A DNA stretch of 64,000 nucleotides from positions 1,228,501-1,292,500 of the forward strand of contig NZ_CP036170.1 of the NCBI RefSeq assembly GCF_004295125.1, written 5' to 3'. Positions 22,804 through 31,642 of the stretch are shown in pieces (the stretch's first letter is position 1; every line of letters begins with the position of its first letter). A program made the position numbers and the translations under genes. The notes beneath the pieces were generated by a model. The model ran no database searches. It worked only from the letters and a program-made list of their open reading frames with translations, and was not told the origin of the DNA. The DNA is from [Clostridium] scindens ATCC 35704 (GTDB lineage: Bacteria; Bacillota; Clostridia; Lachnospirales; Lachnospiraceae).

Positions 22804-24034
22804 CTATCGCAAACTTAAGTTCAGCATCCTGCTGCAGACGGTTTTTGTAACCGCTGTCACGGTGCTGGTGGGCGGTTTCCTGCTGAATTATGTAATTGAT
22901 GGCATCTATAATGACAGTTTTGCCAGGATATTCGTAGATTTCCTGACTTCTCTTGATGTGGAGGAGAAGACGGCCATAGATTTATACTGGAAGCTGATCG
23001 GAGACAACAAGGCATTTTTCATGGTTGTTGGCTTCCTGCTTCTTTTTGCCCTGTTTTTCTATGTAGCCCTGTCTAAGATGACGAAATACCTGGATCAGAT
23101 AGGAGACGGGATAGAAAATATCGTGTCGGATTCCACGGAGCCGATTCATCTGATCACGGAGTTAAAGCCGATCGAGATCAGGCTGAATGAGATTAAGGCG
23201 ACCCTGAAGCGCCAGGAACTGGAGGCGGAAGAGGGGGAGAAAAAGAAGAACGACCTGGTGATCTTCCTGGCCCACGACCTTAAGACTCCGCTGACCTCTA
23301 TTGTGGCATACTTAAGCATGCTGGACAGCCATCCGGACATGTCGCAGGAAGAGCGGGAGAAATACACTCGCATTGCATTTGAGAAATCGCTGCGTTTGGG
23401 AGAACTGATCAATGAGTTCTTCGACATTACCCGCTATAATCTCCAGAATATTGAACTGGAGTCCGTGGAGATCAACCTGTCATTGATGCTGGAGCAGCTG
23501 GCGGATGAACTCTATGGCGTGCTGCAGGAAAAGCAGCTTGCCTGTCAGGTAGAGGTGGAAGAGAATCTGGTGGTCTACGGGGATCCGGATAAGCTGGCCC
23601 GGGTCTTTGACAATATTCTGAGGAACGCGATCGCATACTGCTATGATAATACCAGGATTCAGATCGAGGCACAGATGAAGGGGCAGGATGTGGAGATTAT
23701 CTTTACAAACCAGGGAGATAAGATTCCCGGGGCAATGCTTCAGACCATATTTGAGAAGTTCTACCGCGTAGATGGCTCCCGCTCCAGCGGGACCGGAGGA
23801 GCAGGGCTTGGACTGGCCATTGCCAAGCAGATTGTGGAATTGCATGGAGGGCTGATCCGTGCAAAAAGCGATGACAGCAAGACGCAGTTTATTGTGACAT
23901 TGCCGACAAGGATAGAAAAGGAAGAAGGGACAGCAGAGGATGAAGTTCATACACATCGCAGACGTACATTTAGGAGCAAGCCCGGACGCAGGAAGCACGT
24001 ACAGCGAGAAGAGGGCGAAGGAGATCTGGAATAG
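22793..24034 (+). CDS. VanS-like sensor histidine kinase
   Basis: This 413-residue kinase starts at TTG 22793, overlapping the regulator by 11 bp. Two transmembrane helices (about 10-30 and 62-82) enclose a short loop of about 35 residues. HAMP-like linker, HisKA with H161 in IFLAHDLKTPLTSIVAYL, then HATPase with NILRNAIAYCYD and GTGGAGLGLAIAKQIVELHGG follow. The small extracytoplasmic loop is typical of VanS-type envelope sensors. The kinase fold ends near residue 380. The remaining residues (EDEVHTHRRRTFRSK...) are translated from the start of the next gene in another frame, so the 95-bp overlap may reflect a lost stop codon. Confidence 0.92.
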   Translation: MKNNYRKLKFSILLQTVFVTAVTVLVGGFLLNYVIDGIYNDSFARIFVDFLTSLDVEEKTAIDLYWKLIGDNKAFFMVVGFLLLFALFFYVALSKMTKYLDQIGDGIENIVSDSTEPIHLITELKPIEIRLNEIKATLKRQELEAEEGEKKKNDLVIFLAHDLKTPLTSIVAYLSMLDSHPDMSQEEREKYTRIAFEKSLRLGELINEFFDITRYNLQNIELESVEINLSLMLEQLADELYGVLQEKQLACQVEVEENLVVYGDPDKLARVFDNILRNAIAYCYDNTRIQIEAQMKGQDVEIIFTNQGDKIPGAMLQTIFEKFYRVDGSRSSGTGGAGLGLAIAKQIVELHGGLIRAKSDDSKTQFIVTLPTRIEKEEGTAEDEVHTHRRRTFRSKPGRRKHVQREEGEGDLE

Positions 24035-24995
24035 CCTGAAGAGAGTGGTAGAGGCCTGTAATAAAGAGCGGGCGGACCTTCTTCTCATAGCTGGCGATCT
24101 GTTTCACCGTCAGCCCTTGCTTCGGGAACTGAAGGAAGTCAATTCTCTTTTAGCGACCCTTAAGCATACCCAGGTAGTGCTGGTGGCTGGAAACCATGAC
24201 TATCTGAAGAAAGACTCTTATTACCGCACTTTCCGATGGGCGAGGAATGTGCAGATGATTCTGTCAGAGGATATCTCCTGCGTGGAATTCCCTCAACTAT
24301 CCCTGGCTGTATACGGATGCAGCTACCATTCCCGCGAGATTAAGGAGGCAAAGTATGATAATGCATTTGCCAGGAAGAAGCAGAGGTATGAGATTCTGAT
24401 TGCCCATGGAGGGGACGAGAAGCATATACCGATACAAAGAAATAAAATAAAGGCCCTTGGCTATGATTATGTTGCCTTGGGACATATCCATAAGCCGCAG
24501 ATGTTTCAGGAAGAAGGCGCCGCCTATGCAGGCGCCCTGGAACCTATTGATAAGAATGATGTCGGCCCTCATGGCTATGTCCGGGGCGAGATGGATGATA
24601 AAGGCTGCAGGGTATGGTTTGTGCCGGATGCTGAAAGAGAATATGTTCACATGGATGTAGAGATAGACAAGGCCATGACGGGCCACTCGGTGCGGGAACG
24701 AATAAAGGCGCAGATCGAAGAGAGGGGAGTACAGAATCTATATAAGATTACGCTGAAGGGGCTCCGTGATCCGGATATTCTATTTGATCTGGGGGACATG
24801 GATCCATATGGCAATGTGGTAGAAGTGTCGGATGAGACAAAGCCTGCATATGAGTTTGGGAGGCTTCTGGAACAGAACAAGGATAACCTTCTGGGGAAAT
24901 TTATTGAATCACTGCTAAACTATGAGAAGGACAGCATGGAATATCAGGCTCTGTGCGAAGGTGTCCAGGCGCTGATGGAAACGAGAAGAGGCTAG
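23940..24995 (+). CDS. Metallophosphoesterase of the SbcD/Mre11-like (YhaO) type
   Basis: This 351-residue DNA repair nuclease candidate has the complete metal-binding series of calcineurin-like enzymes: IADVHLG at 6-12, LIAGDLFHR, VLVAGNHDYL, LIAHGGDEKH and ALGHIHKPQ. The C-terminal capping region (DVEIDKAMTGHSVRERIKAQI) is shorter than in SbcD, closer to YhaO. The conserved start MKFIHIADVH fixes ATG 23940, which makes a 95-bp overlap with the kinase gene. The next gene encodes the partner SMC-like ATPase. Together they likely process DNA ends or hairpins. Confidence 0.9.
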   Translation: MKFIHIADVHLGASPDAGSTYSEKRAKEIWNSLKRVVEACNKERADLLLIAGDLFHRQPLLRELKEVNSLLATLKHTQVVLVAGNHDYLKKDSYYRTFRWARNVQMILSEDISCVEFPQLSLAVYGCSYHSREIKEAKYDNAFARKKQRYEILIAHGGDEKHIPIQRNKIKALGYDYVALGHIHKPQMFQEEGAAYAGALEPIDKNDVGPHGYVRGEMDDKGCRVWFVPDAEREYVHMDVEIDKAMTGHSVRERIKAQIEERGVQNLYKITLKGLRDPDILFDLGDMDPYGNVVEVSDETKPAYEFGRLLEQNKDNLLGKFIESLLNYEKDSMEYQALCEGVQALMETRRG

Positions 24996-24997
24996 AT

Positions 24998-26545
24998 ATG
25001 AGAATTCGGGAGTTAATAATCAGGAACTTCGGCAAATTTTCGGATAAGGATATTTTGCTGGAAGATGGGATCAATATATTATATGGGGAGAATGAGTCAG
25101 GGAAATCCACGCTGCATGCTTTTATCAGAGGAATGCTGTTTGGCATGGAAAGAGGCCGGGGAAGGGCTTCCCTTAATGATACATACAGCACCTATGAACC
25201 ATGGGAGAACCCCAATTATTATTCAGGAGTTCTGAGATTCGAAAGCGGAGGAAAGATGTTCCGGATTGACCGGAATTTTGATAAATATTCGAAGAAGGCA
25301 GAACTCTACTGCGAGGATGACGGAGAACAACTCTCTATAAAAGACGGGGATCTTCAGATGCTGCTGGGAGAGCTTAGCTCTGCCAGTTATGACAACACGA
25401 TATCCGTGGGCCAGATGAAGGTGGAGACAGGCCAGTCTCTTGCGGCGGAATTTAAAAATTACGCCACCAATTATTACGCTACAGGCAATACAGAGATTGA
25501 CCTGGAAGGAACCCTTCAGAATCTGAAAGAGAAGAAGAAGGCGCTGGATAAGGAAGCAAAAGAAGCCTTGGTCAGGAAGCAGCAGAAAAGAGAACTCATT
25601 GAGCAGGAGGCATCCTATGTCTGGCGGGATATCCACCGGCTGGAAGAAGAGCAGGATAGTATAAGGGAAGAACTGCTGCACAGGGAAGAGAAGGAGAAGC
25701 AGGAGGAGTCTTCCGGCAAAGGAGTCATAGACGAGCTGCGCCCATCCAAGTGGCGGATTCATCCGGTAGAGATCGGGCTTTTTATCATTTTCATTATCCT
25801 GGCGGTGATCCTGATCGCCAGGCCGTGGAACTACCTGGTTGCGATCGTCATCTTCCTTGCATGTGGATTATACGTGTGGAATCGCATGAAAGAGGGGAAA
25901 AAGAAGGAAAAGACTCCGCCGGAGATCATACTGGAGGCGATTACGCCGGAAGAAGAGAAGATTCCCATTGAAAGGCTTGTATGGGAAAAGAAACGCGTGG
26001 AAGAAGAACTGCAGGAGAAGCAGATACAATATGGAAACTTGAAAGACCAGCTGATGGACCTTGATGAAGTCAGCGAGGATTCCCAGTGGATTGACCGCAG
26101 GCGTGCTGCCATCCAGATGGCAACAGACCGGTTAAACGAACTTTCCGGAGGGCTTCAGATGCAGTTAAAAGAGGAATTAAACAGGAAGATCTCTGAGATT
26201 ATATGCCGGATTACAGGCGGGAAGTATACAAGGCTCCTGGTGGAGGAAGACCTGCACATGAGCCTGTTATCGGAAGGGAAGAGGATTCCCATGGAACAGG
26301 CAAGCCGCGGAACAATAGAACAGATTTATTTTTCCCTGCGGATGACTGCCAGCAAAGTTCTGCAGGAAGAGGAGAATCCGGTTATACTGGATGATACCTT
26401 TGTCTATTACGATGACGAGCGGCTGAAGCATACGCTTGCGTGGCTTGCGGAGAATAAAAAGCAGGTCCTTATTTTCACCTGCCAGAAGCGGGAGATCCAA
26501 CTGTTGGAAGAACTGGGATTGGATTATCACAAGGTCTGCCTGTAA
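24998..26545 (+). CDS. SbcC/Rad50-like (YhaN-type) AAA ATPase
   Basis: This 515-residue ATPase starts with IRNFGKFSD and Walker A NILYGENESGKST. It has two coiled-coil stretches (about 180-250 and 325-400) separated by a hydrophobic pair of membrane-like segments (IEIGLFIIFIILAVILIA and YLVAIVIFLACGLYVW, about 263-300). It ends with an ABC-type head: LSEGKRIPMEQASRGT signature region and Walker B NPVILDDTFVYYDD. This hydrophobic centre in place of a zinc hook is a feature of YhaN proteins. It is half the length of SbcC. Start ATG 24998 lies 2 bp after the nuclease gene. Confidence 0.85.
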   Translation: MRIRELIIRNFGKFSDKDILLEDGINILYGENESGKSTLHAFIRGMLFGMERGRGRASLNDTYSTYEPWENPNYYSGVLRFESGGKMFRIDRNFDKYSKKAELYCEDDGEQLSIKDGDLQMLLGELSSASYDNTISVGQMKVETGQSLAAEFKNYATNYYATGNTEIDLEGTLQNLKEKKKALDKEAKEALVRKQQKRELIEQEASYVWRDIHRLEEEQDSIREELLHREEKEKQEESSGKGVIDELRPSKWRIHPVEIGLFIIFIILAVILIARPWNYLVAIVIFLACGLYVWNRMKEGKKKEKTPPEIILEAITPEEEKIPIERLVWEKKRVEEELQEKQIQYGNLKDQLMDLDEVSEDSQWIDRRRAAIQMATDRLNELSGGLQMQLKEELNRKISEIICRITGGKYTRLLVEEDLHMSLLSEGKRIPMEQASRGTIEQIYFSLRMTASKVLQEEENPVILDDTFVYYDDERLKHTLAWLAENKKQVLIFTCQKREIQLLEELGLDYHKVCL

Positions 26546-26575
26546 AAGTCCTATGAAGATAAACGCACATAAAGG

Positions 26576-26627
26576 AACCGCCAAAGTAGATTGGATAGAT
26601 TGCCATCTCTACTTTGGCGGTTTCTTT
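26576..26627. terminator. Bidirectional terminator between ATPase gene and prs
   Basis: AACCGCCAAAGTAGA (26576-26590) is perfectly complementary to the arm at 26608-26622, followed by T-rich sequence on both strands. The genes converge here. Confidence 0.9.
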
Positions 26628-26634
26628 TGCGTAA

Positions 26635-27819
26635 CTAGATTTCTTCGCCTCTTTTATATTTCTCCAGAACATTCTGGATACGCTCGTTGGGATTCAGAAT
26701 GCTGCTGATGGAACCGTCATGGTTCAGGGTATCAATCATCAGCGCGATGTATTTGCTCATCTCGCAGCTGATATAGTATGGACGTTCCAGAAGTTCCGGC
26801 GTCTGATAGATCAGGTTAGTGGTCAGAATGGCATCGATCAGGCCATCTTCGTAGGCTTTGTCAAACTTCTCGAGGCCATTGGTGAACAAGCCGAAGGTAG
26901 CTGCAGCAAAAATCCGCCTTGCCTTGCGCTGCTTTAATTGTCGCGCTACATCCAGGATACTGTCACCGGAAGAGATCATGTCATCCAGGATAATGACATC
27001 CTTTCCCTCCACAGAAGAGCCCAGGAATTCATGGGCAACAATCGGATTGCGTCCATTGACGATCTTCGTATAGTCGCGCCGTTTGTAGAACATACCCATA
27101 TCCAGATTCAGCATGTTGGCCAGATAGATCGCGCGCTCGGTGGCCCCCTCGTCCGGGCTGATCGCCATCATGTGGTCGCAGTCGATCTGCAGATCCTTGA
27201 AGTTGCGAAGAAGCCCTTTGATAAACTGGTATGTGGGGCGAACCGTCTCGAAGCCATTCAGAGGGATGGCATTCTGCACCCTTGGATCATGGGCGTCAAA
27301 AGTAATGATATTGTCTACGCCCATTCGCACCAGTTCCTGAAGTGCCAGGGCGCAGTCCAGGGATTCCCGGCTGCTTCTCTTGTGCTGGCGGCTTTCATAC
27401 AAGAACGGCATGATCACGTTGAGGCGGCGGGCCTTTCCGCCGATAGCTGCGATGACACGCTTCAGATTCTGATAATGATCGTCCGGGGACATGTGATTCT
27501 CATGTCCTGTCAGCGAGTAAGTCAGGCTGTAATTGCAGACGTCTACCATCAGATAGATATCCATTCCCCTGACAGAGTCATTGATAATGCCTTTGGCTTC
27601 ACCGGAGCCAAAACGGGGGACTTTTGCATCTATTAGAAATGTATCCCGTTCATAACCGTGGAAAACGATGTCATCCTTGTGAGCATGTCCATCCTCTTTC
27701 CTCCATTTGACGAGGTAATTATTTACCTTGTCTCCCATTTCTTTACATCCGTCAAGGGCAATGATTCCAAGCGCTCCTACAGGAATGTTGTCAAGATTAC
27801 GATCGTTACGGCGTAACAT
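26635..27819 (-). CDS. prs: Ribose-phosphate pyrophosphokinase (long form)
   Basis: This makes PRPP from ribose-5-phosphate and ATP for purine, pyrimidine, His, Trp and NAD synthesis. The 394 residues include MPFLYESRQHKRSSRESL (the ATP-site flexible loop), IITFDAHDPRVQNAIPL, MAISPDEGATERAIYLA and the PRPP loop DVIILDDMISSGDS. It is about 75 residues longer than the common 315-aa enzyme. The extra is mostly N-terminal (residues 1-75), a long form seen in Lachnospiraceae. It overlaps the DnaC-like gene by 14 bp and ends the minus-strand operon. Confidence 0.93.
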   Translation of the reverse strand: MLRRNDRNLDNIPVGALGIIALDGCKEMGDKVNNYLVKWRKEDGHAHKDDIVFHGYERDTFLIDAKVPRFGSGEAKGIINDSVRGMDIYLMVDVCNYSLTYSLTGHENHMSPDDHYQNLKRVIAAIGGKARRLNVIMPFLYESRQHKRSSRESLDCALALQELVRMGVDNIITFDAHDPRVQNAIPLNGFETVRPTYQFIKGLLRNFKDLQIDCDHMMAISPDEGATERAIYLANMLNLDMGMFYKRRDYTKIVNGRNPIVAHEFLGSSVEGKDVIILDDMISSGDSILDVARQLKQRKARRIFAAATFGLFTNGLEKFDKAYEDGLIDAILTTNLIYQTPELLERPYYISCEMSKYIALMIDTLNHDGSISSILNPNERIQNVLEKYKRGEEI

Positions 27820-28819
27820 CTTTTGTACCTCCCAGGTTTAATAATTTTTTTTGGATACGGATATCATCTCCGGTAAGGCGCAGAATCGTATAGTTACTGC
27901 TGATCCGGGAGAAAGTCCGCTCCGAATAGATAGATTTTATGTCTTCCAATGCAAGATTGGTAGATATAATGGTTGATTTCTGCCTTAAAATACGCTCATT
28001 GAGGCAGATAAACAACTGCGATACCGTAAAAGAATTTGGAAGTTCCGTGCCCAGGTCATCTATGATCAGAAGGTCGCAGTCATAGATGTGCTCGCAGGCG
28101 TCGGAGTCCTTTGTATCTTTTCTGCCAAATGCGCTCTCGGCAAATATATCAAAGAGCTGTGTCGCAGTAAAATATATAACAGAAAATGATGCATCGATCA
28201 ACTCTTTGGCAATACAATGAGAGAGGAAAGTCTTTCCTACCCCCGTATCTCCATATAATAGTATGTTTTGAAACTCTGTGGAAAATGTATCTATGAATTC
28301 ATGACAGGCTTTCAGCGCGGTCTGTATGGCTTCCAGCGAGGATCTTCCGGTCAGAGGATCAATATGGTTGCTGGAATAAAACCCCAGAGAACAGGTAGAA
28401 AAGTTCTCTTTGCCTAATATTTCCTGTAGATTTGACTGCGTGTACAAAAGATCCACGATGGCTTTCTTAAAACAGTGGCATTTTTTCGTGCCGATATATC
28501 CGGTATCCTTACAGTCCGGGCAGGTATAATGAAGTTCCAGGTAATCCTTTGGCAGTCCATGAGATTCAAGCAGCTGGGATTTGCGTTGGGACAGGCTGCG
28601 GACATCTTCCTTCAGAGAAGAAAGTGCCCCCTGATTGCCGTCCAGAAGGCTGCGGGCCTTTTCTACGCTTAAGGAGGAGATAGAATGATCCAATTCTTCC
28701 AGGGCCGGAATCAGGGAATATGCTTTTTCATAGCGTCTCCTTAACTGGTATTCATTATCCAGTTGTCTTTGTTCGTAAGTACGCATCAACTGATCGTACT
28801 GGGAATTGGAAAGTGCCAT
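27806..28819 (-). CDS. DnaC/DnaI-like helicase-loader ATPase
   Basis: This 337-residue protein has an N-terminal helical region, a cysteine cluster CPDCKDTGYIGTKKCHCF (about residues 99-116, likely zinc-binding), and a C-terminal AAA+ domain with Walker A YGDTGVGKTFLSHCIA, Walker B LLIIDDLGTE and an arginine-finger region SERTFSRI. This matches DnaI/DnaC loaders, which place the replicative helicase on DNA. The upstream DnaD-like gene supports a primosome role. It is about 30 bp downstream of that gene and overlaps prs. Confidence 0.9.
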   Translation of the reverse strand: MALSNSQYDQLMRTYEQRQLDNEYQLRRRYEKAYSLIPALEELDHSISSLSVEKARSLLDGNQGALSSLKEDVRSLSQRKSQLLESHGLPKDYLELHYTCPDCKDTGYIGTKKCHCFKKAIVDLLYTQSNLQEILGKENFSTCSLGFYSSNHIDPLTGRSSLEAIQTALKACHEFIDTFSTEFQNILLYGDTGVGKTFLSHCIAKELIDASFSVIYFTATQLFDIFAESAFGRKDTKDSDACEHIYDCDLLIIDDLGTELPNSFTVSQLFICLNERILRQKSTIISTNLALEDIKSIYSERTFSRISSNYTILRLTGDDIRIQKKLLNLGGTKDVTP

Positions 28820-28849
28820 ATTATGGTAGATCTCCTTATATTATTGTGC

Positions 28850-29893
28850 TTACTGCTGAACCAGCTTGCGCTCCAGGTCGTCCATATCATAGGAACGGCC
28901 GTCGAAATTGTTGAATTTATTATTCTTTGTATTGATGGCAGGCTTGGCAGCCTGTTTTTTCTTGCGTTCTTTTTCTCTCAGGTAATCAGCGTCCAGGGCT
29001 TCGATATCCTTCAGATAATGGACATTCTTGCCAAGCCAGTTTTTGAGGATGGTATCCGTATACTCAAAATTTGGCTGATGGATGGTGTTCATAGTACGGT
29101 TGCATGCTTCCAATATGATGTCCAGCGCGAAGCCATACTCCTCATTCCATTTGCGGATATAAGCAATCTCGGAAGTGGCGGGAGCCCGTCCCTTGATTCC
29201 GTAAGCGTTTAATATGGAATAGCAGTTCTTGTTATATAAGATCGTGCTGGACTTGGCTGCCTCCACGGTAGTAATCTTCTGGTCATCCCAGGAGAGGGCT
29301 ACCTTCTGGATGTAATGCATGCTTTTATGCCCGTTCTCGACACAGTATTCGATGAGATACTCGATCAATTCCGCCGACATGTGCAGCGTATCGTAAAAAT
29401 ATGTAATGGTGTCAATATCCATGGAAGACAGCGTCTTTCCAAGGTATTGCTCTGCTACAAAAAGCAGTTCCTTGAATTCCTTGCGTTCCTTCCTGCTGCG
29501 GTACTGCTGAATGTTAGGCACGGACGCGGAGTCATCCTGTACATCCTGCAGAGGCGAGGAGTCAGCCGTTATCTCGTCGGAGGCGGCGTTCTTCCTATAA
29601 GAAGCAGGGGCGGATTCGGAGGCGGGGAGTTCTTCGAAATCCTCGCAGTAGTCCAGCAGTCTCTGCTTTTTCCAGTAATTCAGCGCGCGAACCACATCCT
29701 TTTCCGTGCATTCCAGCTTATCTGCAATCTCTGAAACGGACAGCATCCCGGAAGGCTCATTCATGTGGCGCAGCAGAAGAAGATATACCTTTACATATTC
29801 TCCGTTTGCCTTGACCATATGATGGTCAATAAATTCATTCTCAAGCACAGTGGTATTGCCCTGCGCATAGTTGGTAAGTGTTAGTTTCTTCAT
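28850..29893 (-). CDS. DnaD-domain primosomal protein
   Basis: This 347-residue protein has an N-terminal winged-helix domain (VYLLLLRHMNEPSGMLSVSEIADKLECTEKDVVRALNYWKKQ), a low-complexity acidic linker, and two consecutive DnaD/DnaB_2-type domains (around 135-200 and 210-285, ending NWLGKNVHYLKDIEAL). It finishes with a basic Lys/Asn-rich tail. DnaD proteins help open the origin and recruit the helicase loader, encoded next. I start at MKKLTLTNY (ATG 29893). A longer reading frame to 29968 adds 25 residues without a ribosome site, whereas AAGGAGG lies 14 nt before 29893. Confidence 0.88.
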   Translation of the reverse strand: MKKLTLTNYAQGNTTVLENEFIDHHMVKANGEYVKVYLLLLRHMNEPSGMLSVSEIADKLECTEKDVVRALNYWKKQRLLDYCEDFEELPASESAPASYRKNAASDEITADSSPLQDVQDDSASVPNIQQYRSRKERKEFKELLFVAEQYLGKTLSSMDIDTITYFYDTLHMSAELIEYLIEYCVENGHKSMHYIQKVALSWDDQKITTVEAAKSSTILYNKNCYSILNAYGIKGRAPATSEIAYIRKWNEEYGFALDIILEACNRTMNTIHQPNFEYTDTILKNWLGKNVHYLKDIEALDADYLREKERKKKQAAKPAINTKNNKFNNFDGRSYDMDDLERKLVQQ

Positions 29894-30031
29894 AATTCTT
29901 ACGCCAGTCCTCCTTGTCAGTTCGTTTCTCGTGTATGAGTTATTATAGCACCAGAAGGACAGGCGCAAAAGAAATTTCTAAGCCAAAATCCATGTTTTTT
30001 GTGGATAAAAATCTGTGGAAAATGTGGATAA

Positions 30032-31411
30032 CTACCGCTTTAAAAGTTCTTCGCCAATGTTTACAACATCTCCGGCGCCCATAGTTATCAACAAGTCTCC
30101 TTTTTGACACTTTTCTACACAAAAATCCTGGATGTCTTCGAAAGAAGAGAAGTAATAGGCATCGCATCCCTTTTCCTTCAGCGCATCCGCGATATCCTTG
30201 GAAGAGATTCCCAGGGTATCGGTCTCCCTCGCCGCATAAATGTCTGAAAGCACCACGTGGTCGGCATGGGCCAGGGCCTCCACGAATTCATGGAACAAAG
30301 CCTTGGTCCTGGTGTAGGTGTGGGGCTGGAAAACGCACCAGAGTTCCCGGTGGGGATAGTACTTGGCTGCAGTCAGAGTGGCGTTTATTTCCGTTGGATG
30401 ATGGGCATAGTCGTCGATGATGGTAACGCCATCCATCTCGCCCTTGTATTCAAATCTCCGGTTAGTTCCAGTAAATTCCTTAAGCCCCTTTTTCATCTTA
30501 TCAAGGGATACTCCAAGAAGGTCGGAGACGGCGATGGCAGCCAATGCGTTGGATACATTGTGGTCGCCATTGACGGACAGAGATATCCGATCAACGAAGA
30601 CGCCAGCTTTTACCAGGTCAAAAGAAGCCTCCCCTAGTTTATTATGGGAGATGTTTGTTGCGCTGTAATCCATGGAACTGTCATCTCCGTATTTTATGAT
30701 ACGGCAGTCAAGTCCTTTGGTAATACAGTCCAGTTTGTCGATATTTCCATTGATGATCAAAGTTCCGTCCTTTGGAAGAAGCTTCGCAAACTTGTGGAAA
30801 GAACTGCGGATATCGTCCAGATCCTTGAAGAAATCCAGATGATCCTCGTCAATATTGAGAATAACGCTTATCTTTGGAAAGAAATGAAGGAAACTGTTGG
30901 TGTATTCGCAGGCTTCCGTAACGAACAGCTCCGATTTCCCCACCTTTATATTCCCTCCGATCGCCTTGAGGATGCCTCCTACGGAAATCGTTGGATCCAT
31001 TTCGCCGGCCAGCAGGATATGCGAGAGCATGGATGTAGTGGTAGTCTTGCCGTGAGTGCCTGAGATGGCGATGGGAACATCGTAATTTGTCATCAGCTGT
31101 CCCAGAAGTTCCGCCCGGCTAAGCATAGGCAGCCCCTTTTTAAGAGCCTGGGCGTATTCCTCGTTGTCTTCATGGATGGCAGCGGTATACACGACCACAT
31201 CAATTCCTTCAATAATATTGGACGCTTTCTGGCCATAGAAGATGGTGGCGCCCTGCTGCTTAAGATGACTGGTCAGGGCTGATTCCTTGTTGTCAGAGCC
31301 GGATATGGCAAAGCCCTCTTTCAGCAGAATCTCTGCCAGGCCGCTCATGCTTATGCCGCCGATTCCGATAAAGTGCACGTGTACAGGTTGCTCAAAATTG
31401 ATTTTATACAT
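30032..31411 (-). CDS. murC: UDP-N-acetylmuramate--L-alanine ligase
   Basis: MurC adds L-alanine to UDP-MurNAc in peptidoglycan precursor synthesis in the cytoplasm. The 459 residues include the N-terminal Rossmann motif HFIGIGGISMSGLAEIL, ATP loop ISGTHGKTTTTSM, NIDEDHLDFF, the Mur-ligase block NVSNALAAIAV and DDYAHHPTEI. Start ATG 31411 follows GAGGAAGG; the frame extends 34 residues upstream through AT-rich, non-conserved sequence. It stands alone in orientation, with about 140 bp between its end and the DnaD-like gene start. Confidence 0.96.
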   Translation of the reverse strand: MYKINFEQPVHVHFIGIGGISMSGLAEILLKEGFAISGSDNKESALTSHLKQQGATIFYGQKASNIIEGIDVVVYTAAIHEDNEEYAQALKKGLPMLSRAELLGQLMTNYDVPIAISGTHGKTTTTSMLSHILLAGEMDPTISVGGILKAIGGNIKVGKSELFVTEACEYTNSFLHFFPKISVILNIDEDHLDFFKDLDDIRSSFHKFAKLLPKDGTLIINGNIDKLDCITKGLDCRIIKYGDDSSMDYSATNISHNKLGEASFDLVKAGVFVDRISLSVNGDHNVSNALAAIAVSDLLGVSLDKMKKGLKEFTGTNRRFEYKGEMDGVTIIDDYAHHPTEINATLTAAKYYPHRELWCVFQPHTYTRTKALFHEFVEALAHADHVVLSDIYAARETDTLGISSKDIADALKEKGCDAYYFSSFEDIQDFCVEKCQKGDLLITMGAGDVVNIGEELLKR

Positions 31412-31578
31412 AAAATACCTTCCTCTTCCATATGTTCTGTTTCCGTTAAAAATGTAGTCATAAATATATATATCTTTCCATATTATTATATACATATATG
31501 GAAAAAAAACCAAGCCGTAACTTTTTGTGATATTTTAATAAAAAGTTCACGAAAAGTTCATTTTATTTGTAAAATTTG

Positions 31579-31607
31579 TTCACTCAAAATCAAAACTATG
31601 GTATAAT
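31579..31607 (+). promoter_or_regulatory. glgC promoter
   Basis: TTCACT (31579-31584), a 17-bp spacer and TATAAT (31602-31607) lie about 35 bp before glgC. The divergent murC start lies on the other side of an AT-rich 230-bp gap. Confidence 0.7.
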
Positions 31608-31642
31608 GTGAACTATAAGAATTACTGAGAAGGGGTGATGAC

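Noticed and set aside
23480..24088. 202-aa minus-strand frame across the kinase/nuclease junction
   Set aside because: It is opposite two genes with clear catalytic motifs and has no recognisable product.
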